From Anas platyrhynchos (lineage: Eukaryota > Chordata > Aves > Anseriformes > Anatidae), in contig NC_092606.1 of assembly GCF_047663525.1 (NCBI RefSeq), positions 503,501 through 567,500 of the forward strand: a stretch of DNA of 64,000 bases, read 5' to 3'. Both the position numbers and the translations under genes were made by a program. The notes beneath the pieces were generated by a model. It saw only the letters and a program-made list of their open reading frames with translations, ran no database searches and was not told where the DNA came from. Below are positions 37,386-49,650 of this stretch, piece after piece (within the stretch, counting starts at the first letter, position 1; each line of letters starts with the position of its first letter).

Positions 37386-37622
37386 ATGGAAATCGTTTTG
37401 AAAAGAAAAAAGAGGAAGAGCTCGTTCGAAAGCGCCCCGGCCCCGGAGGCAGAGCGCCGGCAGTCCCAGAGGCGCAGCGTGCCCAGCCCCGTGCTGCTGG
37501 GGGCAGTGGCACCGTGCACGTCCCAGGCACCTCCTGCCCACAGAGCTCAGGGCGCACGGCAGCAGCTGTTTAAGCGCTGGCACCAACACGTCCCTGCCAG
37601 CTGGCAGAACAATGACACTTAG
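37386..37622 (+). other. Small open frame in good start context inside a CpG-rich patch (unproven)
   Basis: The ATG at 37386 has A at -3 and G at +4, a favourable Kozak context, and opens 78 codons to a TAG. The first 30 residues are very basic (Lys/Arg clusters near residues 6-11 and Arg-rich near 24-29), then Pro/Ala/Ser-rich. The stretch 37425-37560 is CpG-rich. No domain is recognised; the basic cluster could act as a nuclear localisation signal if translated. A frame of this length is expected often by chance in GC-rich DNA, so this is a candidate only and no promoter, intron or polyadenylation evidence supports it. Confidence 0.12.
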
Positions 37623-37629
37623 TGTTTCA

Positions 37630-40160
37630 TCCTACAAGTGTTTTGCAAACAGTTGCACCTCACAGATGAGTAAGTGGCAAAATTCCCTCATACAGGATGA
37701 TTTTCCTTTATTTAAGGAAGGCCTGGAGCCCCAGCAGCACACCGGTGCCCACATGCCAGCCCGGTGCTGTGCCCTGCCATGGCCCCGCTCGGTGCCCACG
37801 TGTCCCCCTGTGATGGGACGAGCCCACAGCCACCAGCACCGGACCAGGGCCAGCTGCATGTGGGAGGCGGCTGGGGCTTCGGTGAGGCCGGGACGTCCTG
37901 CTGAAAGAGCTTTGGTGGTTCCTTCCAAGGGACAGTTTTCATCAGAGGGTGGAAATCCCTGCTTGCCAGAGCCAGCTTTTTATCTCTCTAGCTGATGAAG
38001 AAATTACATTTGTTCATATTTTAAAACCAGTCAAAGAATTATGTGTGTATTTTCCACCCAATGGCTTAAAAGCCCTTATCTACATTTTTTTTCTGTACTC
38101 GTTCTAAAATGTGTTGGCCTTGGCAGTTGATTACTTTAATTTCCCCAGGCAGGCATTCATTATACTGCACCACTCACATCTTTATGAAATAAGATGTTTT
38201 ATGCAGCAAAATGACTCTGGTACAATTAGCAAGATATTGTTTCTAAAGAAGCCCTACACTTCTACTTGGGTAAAAGGGCATCCAGGGTAATCATTTAAAA
38301 TAAAAGCAGATAAATCACTGAGGATTCAGTGCCTTGTCCCATAACATTTGCTTCTTGGCACTGATGATCCCAAGTGTTAAAAAACATGAGTCAGGCTTTA
38401 GAGACTAGCCGTGAGCCTTCCTTCACAGCGGTGAGCATGGACAGCCGCCGTCAGCAGCGCCGTGAGCCCCAGCTGGGCTCGGTGCCCTCACCTCAGTGCG
38501 TTCAGCCAGGGTTCCACAGGTTCCACACCCCCATCGGCCTCCCAGGGAGCCAGCCCTTTGGTTGTCTGCTTGCTAATGAGGAACAGAAGAGGAATAAAAA
38601 CCTTTTATTTTTCCTCTTTTTTTTTTTTCCTTTTTCTGCAAAAGCAAGAGAAATTACTCCTAGGAATGCTAAATACAGAGGTTGGTCTGTCTCATGCAAG
38701 GATCATTATGTGGCGACTGATTAAGGCAACGCATTTTCTCCTATACAGCCTGTAATGGATAAGGGCCAGCACAGGGCTGTTGCAGCCCCCGTTGTTCAGT
38801 GTGCAGGAAAGCCACCCCACAGGGCTGTCTGCAGGCAGGGACCGGGCATCGCAGCCTCCTGGAGGCAGCACTTTGCCTGCGGGTGCCCACGCATTTCCCC
38901 AGTCGCATTTCTCAGGTGTGACTTGCAGCACCCTCACCCACAGGTGAGGTAGAAGAGCCCAGCTGTTTGGGCTTTACTGCTTGAAGCCCACCTGTTGGTG
39001 AAAGCTCCCTGTTGACTCTGACTCCCGGAGGGACGTGAGCGCTGACCACGGTCACCGCCAGCCGCAAGCAGCAGCTGCCACCGCGGTGCTCTGTGAGCTG
39101 GGGACAGCCCGCTTCTGGGCCTCTTAACAACAGCAACAAAGAGAGGCTTGCAATTCAAAATAAAAATCCAGAAGCAGGTTTGACAGCCTGTGTCAGCAGT
39201 GACTGTGGTGCATGCAAACCAGCAGAAAGTCGCCAGCACCCTGCACGTGCCGCCACGCCCGCTCCCTCGCCCCGTGCCCCAGGGCCCGCAGGACACCCGC
39301 GTGGGTAAACCCACAGCTCGGCACGGCTGGCACCCAGCCAGCAGCACGCTTCTTGCCGCTGGCTGTCCCCTTGTCCCCTGCACGGTGACAGGGACAGGAC
39401 GTCACCTCACCACCGCCGCGGTGCTGGTGGGGTCAGCAGGCTGGCAAAAACACCTATCAGTACTGCAAGACTGTGCTCTCTGGCCTTGTTATGCTATCCT
39501 GCTTAAGAAATTTCACATGCTTAGTCATTCTTTTTTGTGTAAATATCATGGTAAAAAGACATGACATTTTCTGGGCCATTCTTCAGTATTAATAAGATTC
39601 CAAGTAGAGGGTGACCTTTTCACAAAGGATTTGTAAATGCCAAAAACTGCATAAAACTCTCTCTTTCTGAGGCAGAGTGAGGCTTCATAATTTTGCATTT
39701 ATTTCTTAAATGCTGTTTTCTTGCCTTTCCACTTTGGTTTTTATCATCCCTTTCCACCGAACGGCCATGATGAAACCTGTACCTCCACTAACAGCCACAA
39801 AAGAATGAGAAAATCCAACAGTAACACAACAGCTCACCAAGGGAATCATTTTGCTGCGGAGCAGAACAAATTGAAGCAAAGAAATGGAAAAAGGCCGGGG
39901 CGCAGTGGGGAGGGTCCCAGGGGGCTGCGCACCCTTGGGGGAGGCGCTGAGCACCATGCAGAGCAGCAGGGACCCGCGCCACCATCGCCTGCTGTGCATT
40001 CAGGACTGCAGCAGTGCCTGCGGGAGGGAAGATTTGGCTATGGCTTGGGGGAGGTTGGATGCAGCATGCAGCATGTGTAGAAAGAGGGCATATACTGCTT
40101 TTTAATCACTGAGCCATTTACACACAGAGAGCACAGAAAACAAGCACAAAGCAAAGACTT
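37630..40160. other. Non-coding sequence
   Basis: Alternates between GC-rich stretches (37.72-37.9, 38.4-38.55 and 39.2-39.43 kb) and AT-rich sequence. A pyrimidine run lies at about 38.61-38.64 kb. Frames up to 149 codons at 38.93-39.38 kb overlap on both strands. No repeat family or exon recognised. Confidence 0.5.
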
Positions 40161-40163
40161 GAG

Positions 40164-40311
40164 GGTTTTGTATTTCACTAAGGATATTTTATTTTTTCTG
40201 CCTTTACAGAAGACTTTGTTAAATCTCTTTACACATATTTCCAACAGGCCACAGCAGAGCTAAATGCATCTAATTAAAAAAAAAAAAAAAAAAAAAGGTT
40301 TTGTATTTCAC
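40164..40311 (+). mobile_element. Poly(A)-ended insertion flanked by a 15-bp direct repeat (retroposon candidate)
   Basis: GGTTTTGTATTTCAC occurs at 40164-40178 and again, identically, at 40297-40311. Between them lie 118 bp that end in 21 adenines (40276-40296) directly before the second copy. This is the layout of an RNA copied into DNA with a poly(A) tail and a target-site duplication. The 97-bp body before the A run is AT-rich and I do not recognise it; it may be a 5'-truncated copy of an mRNA 3' end or an unnamed SINE. CR1, the main avian retroelement, does not normally leave poly(A) tails. The junction is not the usual TTTT/AA nick of mammalian L1, so the mechanism is open. Confidence 0.6.
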
Positions 40312-40314
40312 CAG

Positions 40315-42385
40315 CAGCCAAGGCCTCACAACAGCACCACGCAGCGATCCGTGAGCTGCGCCCAGCACAACACAGCCCTGGGACCACAGGGCTGTAGCTG
40401 GAGACTTGGGGTGTTCCTCCTTCCAGCGGCCCCAGGAAGACATCTGCACAGTGCCTCCTTACAGGTTTCATGCCCACATCTTTTTTTCTGGTACTTGCAG
40501 CAAAATACAGACCTTTTTGTAAACCCTAGTTCCCTTGAAGATGGACTCCAGGGGACGGTCCTCCTCAGCCTCTTGGGACAACTTGAGTCAGCCTGGAAAC
40601 TACATGAAGCTGGCGAACATGGGAAGGATCTGTATTGCTATTTTGTAAGTTTAAGACCTTCATATTAGAGCTGGTCTATGCAGCAAACTGAGGGATGAAT
40701 TTTTACTTTGCATCCACTTTGTTTCCCGAAAAAAAGAGAATGGTATCTCAAAATCATTACGTCCCCCCAGCTGGTATGGCAGCAGGACCACCTAAGCCAA
40801 AGCTGTGCTGTTGAGAATTTAGCTCTTCTGAAAGGCTGACTCCGTCAGAGAAACGTTTGTAGGTGTCAGCGGGAGCCTATCAAAATGAATTCATTATCAA
40901 AGAGGCTGTAGCCGTCCCACTGCTTCCTCCTTGCTCAGTGACCCACTGCAGCAAGGATAGCTACAACTACATCACCTTAATTAACGTGTCATGTAAGTAG
41001 GCTTGCCTGCCGTTTTATTTCAGCTACCCTGCCACCTTCCCTGTCCTTTGACTTGTTTCAGCATTTTTCATTTCATCAAAATGTCACTGAGAAGCCCAAC
41101 ACCAGCACCATCAAATTTGTTCTCTTCTCCCTCTTGCAATATCCCAAAGACTTCACTCGTTACTGGCATAGAATCAGGATTTTCATAAGCTACAGCTTAA
41201 AAAGGGAAAATTAAGTCTGGATCTGACTCAAATGCAAGTTCCATATTTTAATGTTTTATCACCTCAAAATAACATCCTCCTTTTAATTTCCTGAGTAATT
41301 CTTGTGCCCAGCTCACCAAATGCTAATGCACTCCATAGGATTCCTACCCAGATCTTCCAAAGCCTTCCACGTTTTCACTTCCATTTCAGTAAGATGTCAG
41401 GTTTCTGATCAGAAGCAGCAGGAGCAACAGGCTGTAGCTTGGTGTCTAACGTGTCACTTGCGTGTAATGAGGATGTATACAAGAACAAGAAAAATTCCCA
41501 TAGTTGAATAGGAATCACCAGGTATACATGAACCCAGCAAAAAATTACCTCTAATGTACTGGTAAATTATCTGGAGTCTGGCCAGATGCTTACATTTTCC
41601 AGTTGTCTGAACTTTCCCAGGTTCTTCAGTCAAGGCCACTGAAATCTGAATAGTTGCTTGCTTGGTAGGCTTATCATGTAATGATGCTTGGCAGGTTTAA
41701 TTTTCTTCTTAAAAGCTCCATATTATGGCAAAAGAAACACTATACAGTTGTGACACGAGTTAATTGCTTGGTTATCAGACAATAAAAATGTTCTACTGGT
41801 TGCTTTTCAAAGGTGCTAAGGGCGTTTTCAGCCCGGCGATGGCCCAGTAGCAGCCAGTCTCTGCACTGCGTAAGGCTCATGTTAGCACTGCTTCACTGGG
41901 ATCCATGGCACAGCTTCAGAGGCAGCACTGGGAGCTCCTCCTCACAGACAGGGTGCCGAGGCACCCACAGATCCTCTGCTGGCGATGGGAGTTGCCTTCC
42001 CTCCTGGTGCATCTGCGGGCCTCTGGCAGACTCCATCCTCACTCCTCCGCAGAGCTCACGGCTGTGGAGCAGGACCCAGGCTGCAGCCCCAAATCCCCGA
42101 AACGGCCCGGCCCGGCCGCACTGCGCACCGCCTGCCCCCGCTCACTGCAGGTAACGAAGGCAAACAGCAAAGCTGGAAGCTTTTCTGCACCAGCACTAGG
42201 AAAAGAAGGAAAGGGAGCATTTAGCATGCGGAACCACATTTCCAAAATATTCAGCATCAACCTTCAGATTCAAGGCCACTCTCTCACACGGTTTCTGTGC
42301 AAGTCGGGCATCCAACATCCACCTGAGAGCTCCAGGGGCTGAGCCACCTCCAGAAAACCTCCCGGGGCAGCCTCAGGGAGACAGA
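40315..42385. other. Non-coding sequence
   Basis: I see no recognised element between the poly(A) insertion and the minus-strand CR1 fragment. A GC-rich stretch at 42.05-42.15 kb (CGGCCCGGCCCGG-like words) gives frames on both strands. The rest is AT-rich. Confidence 0.5.
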
Positions 42386-42389
42386 ACCA

Positions 42390-42645
42390 ACAGCTCCCCT
42401 TGGCAGCTCGTTCTTGTTATCCTTACAACTTTTCTGTCATAATCTACACTTAGCTTCTGCAGGGTAAGCCGTTACTTCTTGTTCAGTTCTCATTGACTAA
42501 TGAAAGTAATTGGTCCCTGTCTTCTTTATTATGTCCCTCTAAGTATTTGTAAAGAGCTATCATGGCTCCCTTTAGTCCTCTTTTCTCTTCACTTGGAGAG
42601 TCCCAATTCACTTTAATCTGTCCTCCTTGACCCTCACTCCCACTC
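42390..42645 (-). mobile_element. Old CR1 retrotransposon 3' fragment
   Basis: The plus strand carries CTTGGCAGCTCGTTCTTG, AACTTTTCTGTCATAATCTA, GGGTAAGCCGTTACTTCTTG, TTTGTAAAGAGCTATCATGG, CTCCCTTTAGTCCTCTTTTC and CCAATTCACTTTAATCTGTC in this order. These match, with many changes, the reverse complement of an older CR1 subfamily upstream of the terminal tail (typical words: gggcagcttgttcc, gtttaagccatttcctcttg, agagctatcatgtctccccttagtcttctctt). The terminal ATTCTRTG repeats are not present, so both ends are missing or decayed. Confidence 0.82.
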
Positions 42646-42871
42646 CCACCTTATACATCAAATAACTAACCCTAATTACTTTGCAGATGGATCACATCAG
42701 GATGATAAAATTAAGGGGGGAACAGCAAAGTGCGTTGTAAAAACAATCATTTGAATTCCCTGCAGACCCAGAGCTTTCCCAGAGGGGTAACCACAGCTCA
42801 GGTAGGGGCAGTGAAGCTCTGCAGCTGTGTTGCACACCCGCCAGACCCCAGCTGGGACTGCAGCTTGAGAC

Positions 42872-42892
42872 GGGATGTGCTGGGCGGGGGGG
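42872..42892 (+). other. G-quadruplex motif
   Basis: GGG-7-GGG-1-GGG-1-GGG fits the usual G-quadruplex pattern (four tracts of at least three G with loops of 1-7). It lies about 230 bp right of the minus-strand CR1 fragment, with no promoter visible nearby. Confidence 0.7.
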
Positions 42893-43500
42893 CGAGGCAG
42901 AGACACAAGCAGAGGCTCAGCGTTCCCTCTCGTGCTCTATAGCATTAAGTCAGGGGTTAATTTGGATTTACAAAGTGAAAATGTCAAGCTTCATTTATAT
43001 TCTGGCACCCAGCATTAATTACCTTTCCCTTTTTTAGCAACCATTCTTGTATTCTGTTTCTTCACTTAAAGCTGATAATAAGCTGTCCGTCTATATAACC
43101 ATTCTGCTGACACAAATCATGATGGATATGAAAAGCAATAAAAAGCAAGTCTAATGAGACATTGCTCAGAATGAGAGAAAAAAAATTGAACCACGTTCTT
43201 TAATCATCAATGTGCAAAGCCAACTGGAATAAATTTGTTTCAAGGAGGCTTCATTTCTATTTAAATGTAAAATACACTGAAGTGTTTTAAGAACCACAGA
43301 AAACTATGGATTTCTGATAAAGCATTATCCTTGTAATCCCAGCCAAATCAAAAAGAAAAGACAAACCCAAAACAACCCTCCAGGCATTACAAAGAGGCCA
43401 GTGGCTTCTCTTGCTTAGAGTGAAGCATAGAAAACTGCAGGTACGATGGGGTCGCTGAAAACTTGAGCTATTCGTTTGCTCTGGAAGACAAAGGAAGCAC

Positions 43501-43660
43501 AGGTTGCACGGAGAGGTAGTGGAGTCTCCCTCTTTGGAGAGCTCCCAAAGCCACCTGGGCACCGTCCCGGGCACCCTGCTCTGGTGTTCAGCTGGAGCAG
43601 GGCTTGGGCCAGATGGACCCAGAGATCCCTGCCAGCCTCCGCCCCTCCATGATTCTGGGA
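43501..43660 (+). mobile_element. CR1 retrotransposon 3' fragment
   Basis: The words GTTGCACGGAGAGGTAGTGG, AGTCTCCCTCTTTGGAGA, CACCTGGGCACCGTCC, GGGCCAGATGGACC and a terminal TGATTCTGGGA follow the order of the CR1 3' region in the sense direction (one-letter changes from 'gcccagagaggttgtggagtctcc', 'ggactagatgacc' and 'tgattctgtg'). The tail therefore lies at the right end on the plus strand. The copy is diverged and non-coding. A roughly 70-codon frame that crosses it is UTR-derived and not a gene. Confidence 0.85.
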
Positions 43661-43664
43661 CTCG

Positions 43665-46600
43665 TAAAACTGCCGGCATCATCACAAACCTTGGTAGAAA
43701 AACCCTAATGCCGAGGTGACATTATAAATAAGACTATCACCACATAAAATCACTGAAAGAGCACAAACAGTTCAAAAGGTTCAGTCCTTCCTGGAGCTGT
43801 GGCAAAGCCAAGGCATCCCTGTGACCACAACCAGCTGAGAGGGGTGGGCTCAGAGCAGCCCTTGTGCAAGCTGCCTGCAAACCCCCTTCACCTTCAGCAG
43901 CTGCCCAGCCTTCCCCTGGCTCCCCGCAGCTCCGCTTCCCGCACCCTGCCCTGGTGCCCCCGGACCTGGGCACGGCTCCTGCTGAGCCCCACACCAAGGC
44001 CCCCAGCTGGCCAGGGGCCAAAGCAAAGCCCCGCAGTGCCATTGCTGCCAGGCATTGCCCTCCCGAGGCTGCTCCCCACACGGCTCTTCAGACTTTGCTG
44101 AGTCCTGCAGGGGCTCTGAGCAGCAGCTCCCACTGCTGTGCTGCAGCAAGCGGTGTCCTAAAAGTGCCCCAGACAGACAGAACGCCCCATCTGGGGCACG
44201 CCAGATTTCATACTGATGAATTAGCCATCAGTCTTTTTCTTCCTAGATGAGCAGGCTCCACTTCTAGTCAGTACTTTTTCTCTCCTCCCTCTTACCCTCC
44301 CAGTACTCATATTTTCCCACATCTAACTCTGAAGCTGTATCTCTAATTGCACCCATTGCAGAGTGAAACATAATGGCTAGCTATAACACCCAGCTCCACT
44401 GCAATGATCCAAATGTTTCAGTGCAATATTCCAAATGCTGTGATATTGAAGTGAGCTCTATATTAGGAAGAATTATGAAATTTAGAGTAATAATGACAAT
44501 CTTAGAGAAGAAAGAGAGTCAATTATACAGCTCAAGGCTTTTGCAATGATACCTTAAAATAAATCAAGATGCCAACGCTTGTTGTATTTGCTCCTCCCCA
44601 CACACCCACTCAGCACAGCGTATCTCAAATCACCTTTACGTATCTGGCACCCACCTGTGTGGGCTGGGCAGAACTGGAATCTGCCCCTCGAGTTTCTCAT
44701 CGCCATCGCCACAGCAGTCACAGCCTGTTTGCAAACTGCTGTCACTGCACGCTGTGCCTTGTGGCAATGTCACCCCTCTGTACTGCTGCAGCTCGGGGTG
44801 CGCAGCTACAAAGGTCAGCCCAGCGTAGGAGCAAACGGGTGGGCACAGCTCTCGGGACAGATCTCCTGGAAAGGGGCCAGGTCGTGCAGAGGGCTGGCAG
44901 CCAGGGAGAGGAGCCGCCTGCAGCAAGGACTGCCTGTGCTCCTTGGAGCTCCCCTCCTGAGCTACCCCAGCTTTGTTAGGAACTCTTACACACACTTCAC
45001 CGACATAGCTGAACTGAAATACACATAATAGCTCATAATCCCCCCCTTCATACAGACTTCTCCCGTAACAAGTGACATCCTAGGCTTTTTAATCACGAAG
45101 CAACCAGAGCAATCAGCAGCCCTACAGCGTGCTTCTGCGCGGGGGCTTAGCAGAGCCCCCACCCTGCTTTACCTCCAGTAGCTCTGGTTTACCTTCTGCT
45201 AACCATGCACTGCTTCAGGGACCCACTCCCTCCCTCCTGCCAAGCTGAGTGTGATCAGCTTAAGAGTTGTAGGACTTGAGAACAGAAATTCACTTGAGAG
45301 TCTTTGTTTACCTTCCAGATATAGGTCTTTTGGAACATGTTCAGAACTCATTCCCCCCCCCACTTTATGCACTAATAAAACCATTAAGAGAAAGAAACTA
45401 GATTCCTGCCCAATGTCTTCAGAAATCAAGGCATTAATAAGCATCAAATGTTGTAGAAACCTGCAGTGAGATTTTTGGATAAATGATGTGAAGAAGGTGA
45501 TGGCTGTTTCTTATGCTCGGTACAACAGGAACGAGGCACCCAGTTAAATCATCAGGCACTGTGTAATTAAACTGTAAGAGGCATGACAGCCAGAAGGATA
45601 AATGGGTTCAAAAAGGGATTCAATTAATTCAGAGAGGAGAAACCTATCTGTGGCTATTAAGCACCTCAGTCCCAGTGCAACTTCTGGCTCAGGAGGTCAC
45701 TAATCTGCTAATTACTAGAAACCGGGAGGCTTGTTTGCAGGCAGGGGGCACTCAGTATTTGCCCAGTTCCTGCTGGAGACAGGGTACTGGCTGGATGATT
45801 TTGGATGCTCTAACATGCTTCGTCTTTCATTTGGGTCTTTTAACATCTCACAAGACGTGCTGTGGTGTCCCCAGCCTCCAGCACCCCTTGTCCACGGGGA
45901 GGTGGGGGCCACCAGCTCGGTGCCAGGGACACCCCGAGCTCTGCTCCCCACAGCACTGCAGAGCACGGGCAGAGCAGGCGTTTACCGTAGAGCTTTCAGC
46001 AGGTCTGCAAGCCCGGGCTCGGGGGTCAGCCCATGCCCCAGGAGCAGCAGCAGTCAGCATGTCAGAGCCACGATGGGACCGGCCAAGGGCAAGCTGTGGC
46101 ACTGGCTTCTGTGTCTGATGCCGCCAGAGCAGGATGAGGCTAACACCCCCCCCCCCCCCCCCCGGAGGTGATAAACTCTCTGGGTGCCTGCACCACAGCT
46201 GGGTGCACCATGTGCCCCAGTTCAGTTCTCAGTGGTTATAAGCACAAAGCATCCCATGGTCTGGGTCTCTGACACCACAGAGACCCCTGCTCCACTGCAG
46301 CCACAGCTGCGAGCCTACAAACTCCTGTAAAAGGCAGGCATTTGTGCTGTGGATACTTGAAACGCCACCCCTGAGCACTGTGTGCTTGCAGAACCCCCCC
46401 AGGAGCCTCCCCAGGACGTCCCCTGCTGCCCACATCCCCGTGGTGCCACCCCCATGCCCCTGCAGACACCCGCAGCGCACCAGCACCATCCCAGCACAGC
46501 TGCCCCTTTGGTGCTGTGGGCTCCTTTCCCCGTTGCATTGCTTAAGTTTAGGTAATAGTTTACTGTTGTAATAAAGTAACTGCATTGGCACAAGATGAAC

Positions 46601-49175
46601 ATTAACATTTGCAGTGGAGGTTGAGAAAAAAACACTATCATTAAGCCTCCACACAGAAAACAATCCCGATCAACAAACGGTGGTGTCACAGCCACAGCTC
46701 CCTCTGCAGCACGTATCATTGCTTCTCCTTCAGGTCTTCCCAACTTGAACGCCTCTGCTGCAAACAACAATAACAAACAACAAAATCAAACATTTTTTCC
46801 CCAACAAACACCCAGTCTTTGTGATTTCAGACGTTTTTGTTTCCTTGTTTTATCTGCATGAACAGTTTGAATGGTTTTATAATTTGCCTGCACTTCCATT
46901 TTATTATATCTGTCTTCCATCTGTTATTTTTATGGCTCATGTTACCATTCTCCTCTCACTAATGCCAGCGGCTCTACTGTAAAATCGATGTTGCATCCTA
47001 CAAACTTATCACCTCACTCCAAAAATATATCTTGTGCATGATGGTATAAGAACTGCCTGGAGAAGAATGAATGGATCTTTTATTAATGATTTTCTTGTAG
47101 GAAGAGTTTACGCAATAGTTGTACGTGGTGCAAATACGTCTTCTCACTGCACTTTGCAACATTCCCACTGAATGATACAGAGCTCATTCACCAAATGTGA
47201 AGAAAAATTGGGTTACATGGGAGTGTCTAGGCTTTAGATGGCAATGCTTTCCACATTTTTAGTGTAAGCTCTTCACCTGGAGGGAAAGATGCAAACTCTG
47301 CAAACTGCAGGCCCTGGAAGCCCCAGCATTCCTGACACCGCTGTCACAGCAGGAGGTGCACACTGATGCCAAGGTAGCACCAGCCGGGAGAATCAACATA
47401 CATATAAATATAGATACCCTTAATATTGCCTCCAGTACTAAGTTCTCAACTTCAACTAGATAACACGAGTACCTGAAGAGTTACAGTATATGACCAGTTC
47501 AAATCCTCACTTATTTGTGGGCAACACTCTGTTTTTCTCCTTGTTTCATAATTTTACAAGCACAAGTATAATTGACTCTGGCTTGCTACCAAGAGGTTTA
47601 TTAAAACGGAGGGGGATTAAACTAATGATTGTTAGGAAGATCTAATTTCAGGTATATCAAGTTGTTCATTACACATTTATGGCTACTAACCAGCAGAGCT
47701 CGAATAAAGGCCTGTGGCTTTGTTTACCTTGCCAAGGCACTAAGATGCGTCCAGTCATGAGAATTCAAAGGTTGAGCGCTACCACACACCCTGCTATGGA
47801 GCTGGAAGAAACTAAACTGATGATGAACCTGAAAGTCCAATAAATATGTGCATAATTTAAAATGTATTAAAAACCCAAAACTACTAAAACATTAATATTT
47901 AAATTCCATCCCCTGCAGTGTCACCACAGATTTTGCTGGCAGAGCAGATATTTCTGAACATGATGAAGTCACAGGAACTGCCTGAAACACTTCTTTGGCC
48001 AAATTCCTGACATGGATTGGAATAGAACTGTCACAGGCATAAATCTGGCTGCAGGTGTTCTCTCTCCCTCACTGTTAAGAAATACAGCAGTATGAATTTC
48101 TAGCCCCCATGCAGGTGAAATGGAACTCAGATGAATGCAGGGAACTGATTTCAGTTGGAGACCTCAGCAAGGAGCTCATGCTGCTGCAAGCACCAGGAAT
48201 GGCCTCGGGGCTGCAGCCAGTGGACACGAGGCTGGGTACCGCTGTGTGCTGCTGGGTTGCAGTCAGGTAGGAGCATTCTGCAGCAGGTCTTCCAAGCACC
48301 CAGCTGTAGGGCAGAAGGCTCAGGTTTTAACAGCCAGTGGAGGGAGGCTGATTTGCCCTCTGGAACTTACCTTTTCCAGTGGGACTCCTGCTAAGAGCCT
48401 GACGGTGAAGAGGTGAGGGAGGCTCAGACCACTTCAAATGTGCAAGTCACATCTAAACAGACTCAGGACTACATCACCTGAGTGACTCCGAAAGCTCCTG
48501 TGCCTGCTGCTGGTCATATATCAGTTCAAACACTGCTGGAGGGAACTGAAGGCTGCTTGAGAGAATGGGCTTTCAGTGGTCATTCCTAAATCATTTATTA
48601 TTTGCTTTCCAGCATCACTTGATGCAAAGTGCTTCAAAACATCAGGATTATTGACAACGCAAAAGAAAACCTTGTGCATGGTCGCACCAGGAAACAGACG
48701 CTATGGCTGAGGCGTGTGTGGGGAGAGCTGAGTGCACGCAGAACTCCCACCCGTGATTTAGGGGGGGGAGGCAGGTTTGCTTCTTACGAGGCTGGGTCAC
48801 ACGGAACAGAGCTCTGTGGCTAGCAGGGGACTGAGGCTAATGTTTTACTGACCGAGGACTTGTTTGAGGCTTTCTCTGTTTTAGACACTAGAACGCCGAG
48901 CCTGCGTAGCTCCCTAGTCACCTTATCCAAAGCAGTCTTCCCTTCCAAAGGGACACAGAGACCTCTTCCTAATGCTGCCAGGAAGCGCGGGAGGGTCAGC
49001 GAGCACAAGTGCAAGCAGCAGGGCTGTATGCAAATGTTTCAAACCCTCAAAGACACCAAATAGCAGAGCTCCTGGAGAACTGGATGCAGCAGTAAGCTTG
49101 CCAGGACCTGGCTCTGCAAAAGTGAAGCTCTCAGTTCCCCGTCTATTGATGATGGTGGCCTAAAGCACTTAGACA
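43665..49175. other. Non-coding sequence
   Basis: A C-rich stretch at 43.85-44.13 kb opens frames on both strands, as does 45.88-46.13 kb before the C18 run. 46.78-48.05 kb is AT-rich with no frame of note. Nothing recognisable as a gene or repeat family. Confidence 0.5.
46146..46163. repeat. Run of 18 cytosines
   Basis: Uninterrupted C18 on the plus strand, hence G18 on the minus strand, long enough to satisfy a four-tract G-quadruplex pattern on its own. Length may vary or be a sequencing artefact. Confidence 0.95.
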
Positions 49176-49179
49176 CCAA

Positions 49180-49650
49180 GCACTTGTGCTGCCTCTGGCT
49201 AATTTTCTCTTTAACTAGCTTACTGTTAGAGCAATCCTTGCATTAGTTAATCCAGAGGCCATCTGCTGAGGATAATGCATTTATTACCAAGAATCTACCT
49301 ATCTCTATTGTACTAAGCACGCACATGGTGAATCTCAATCATTTTAACTTAGACACTCTATTATACATACCATGAAATTTAACAAGGTATGTCCTATATG
49401 GGGCTGTAACATTGCAGCTGTGTGGACTAATTAGATAACACTCATTATTGTTCATTCAATTTGCGTTTGCAGATGCAGGGAGCTGAGTGCTGACTGCTCT
49501 CGAGTCTGATTGATTGCTCCCACTTTGCATTCATTAGGAAGGTGGCCTCAGCACAGTAGTTTTACAACATGTGTTTGCTACCACTTAACTGGATGTGCCA
49601 GTCAAAAGCCTTGAACTGTGTCTCTTGATTAACAATATTTTGCAAATATG
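49180..49650. promoter_or_regulatory. Homeodomain/GATA-rich enhancer-like block
   Basis: Contains GCATTAGTTAATCC, ATAATGCATTTATTACC and a joined homeodomain-GATA word CTAATTAGATAACA (49427-49440), then ACTCATTATTG and GCATTCATTAGG. About 470 bp without a recognised repeat or convincing frame. Candidate developmental enhancer; unproven. Confidence 0.28.
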
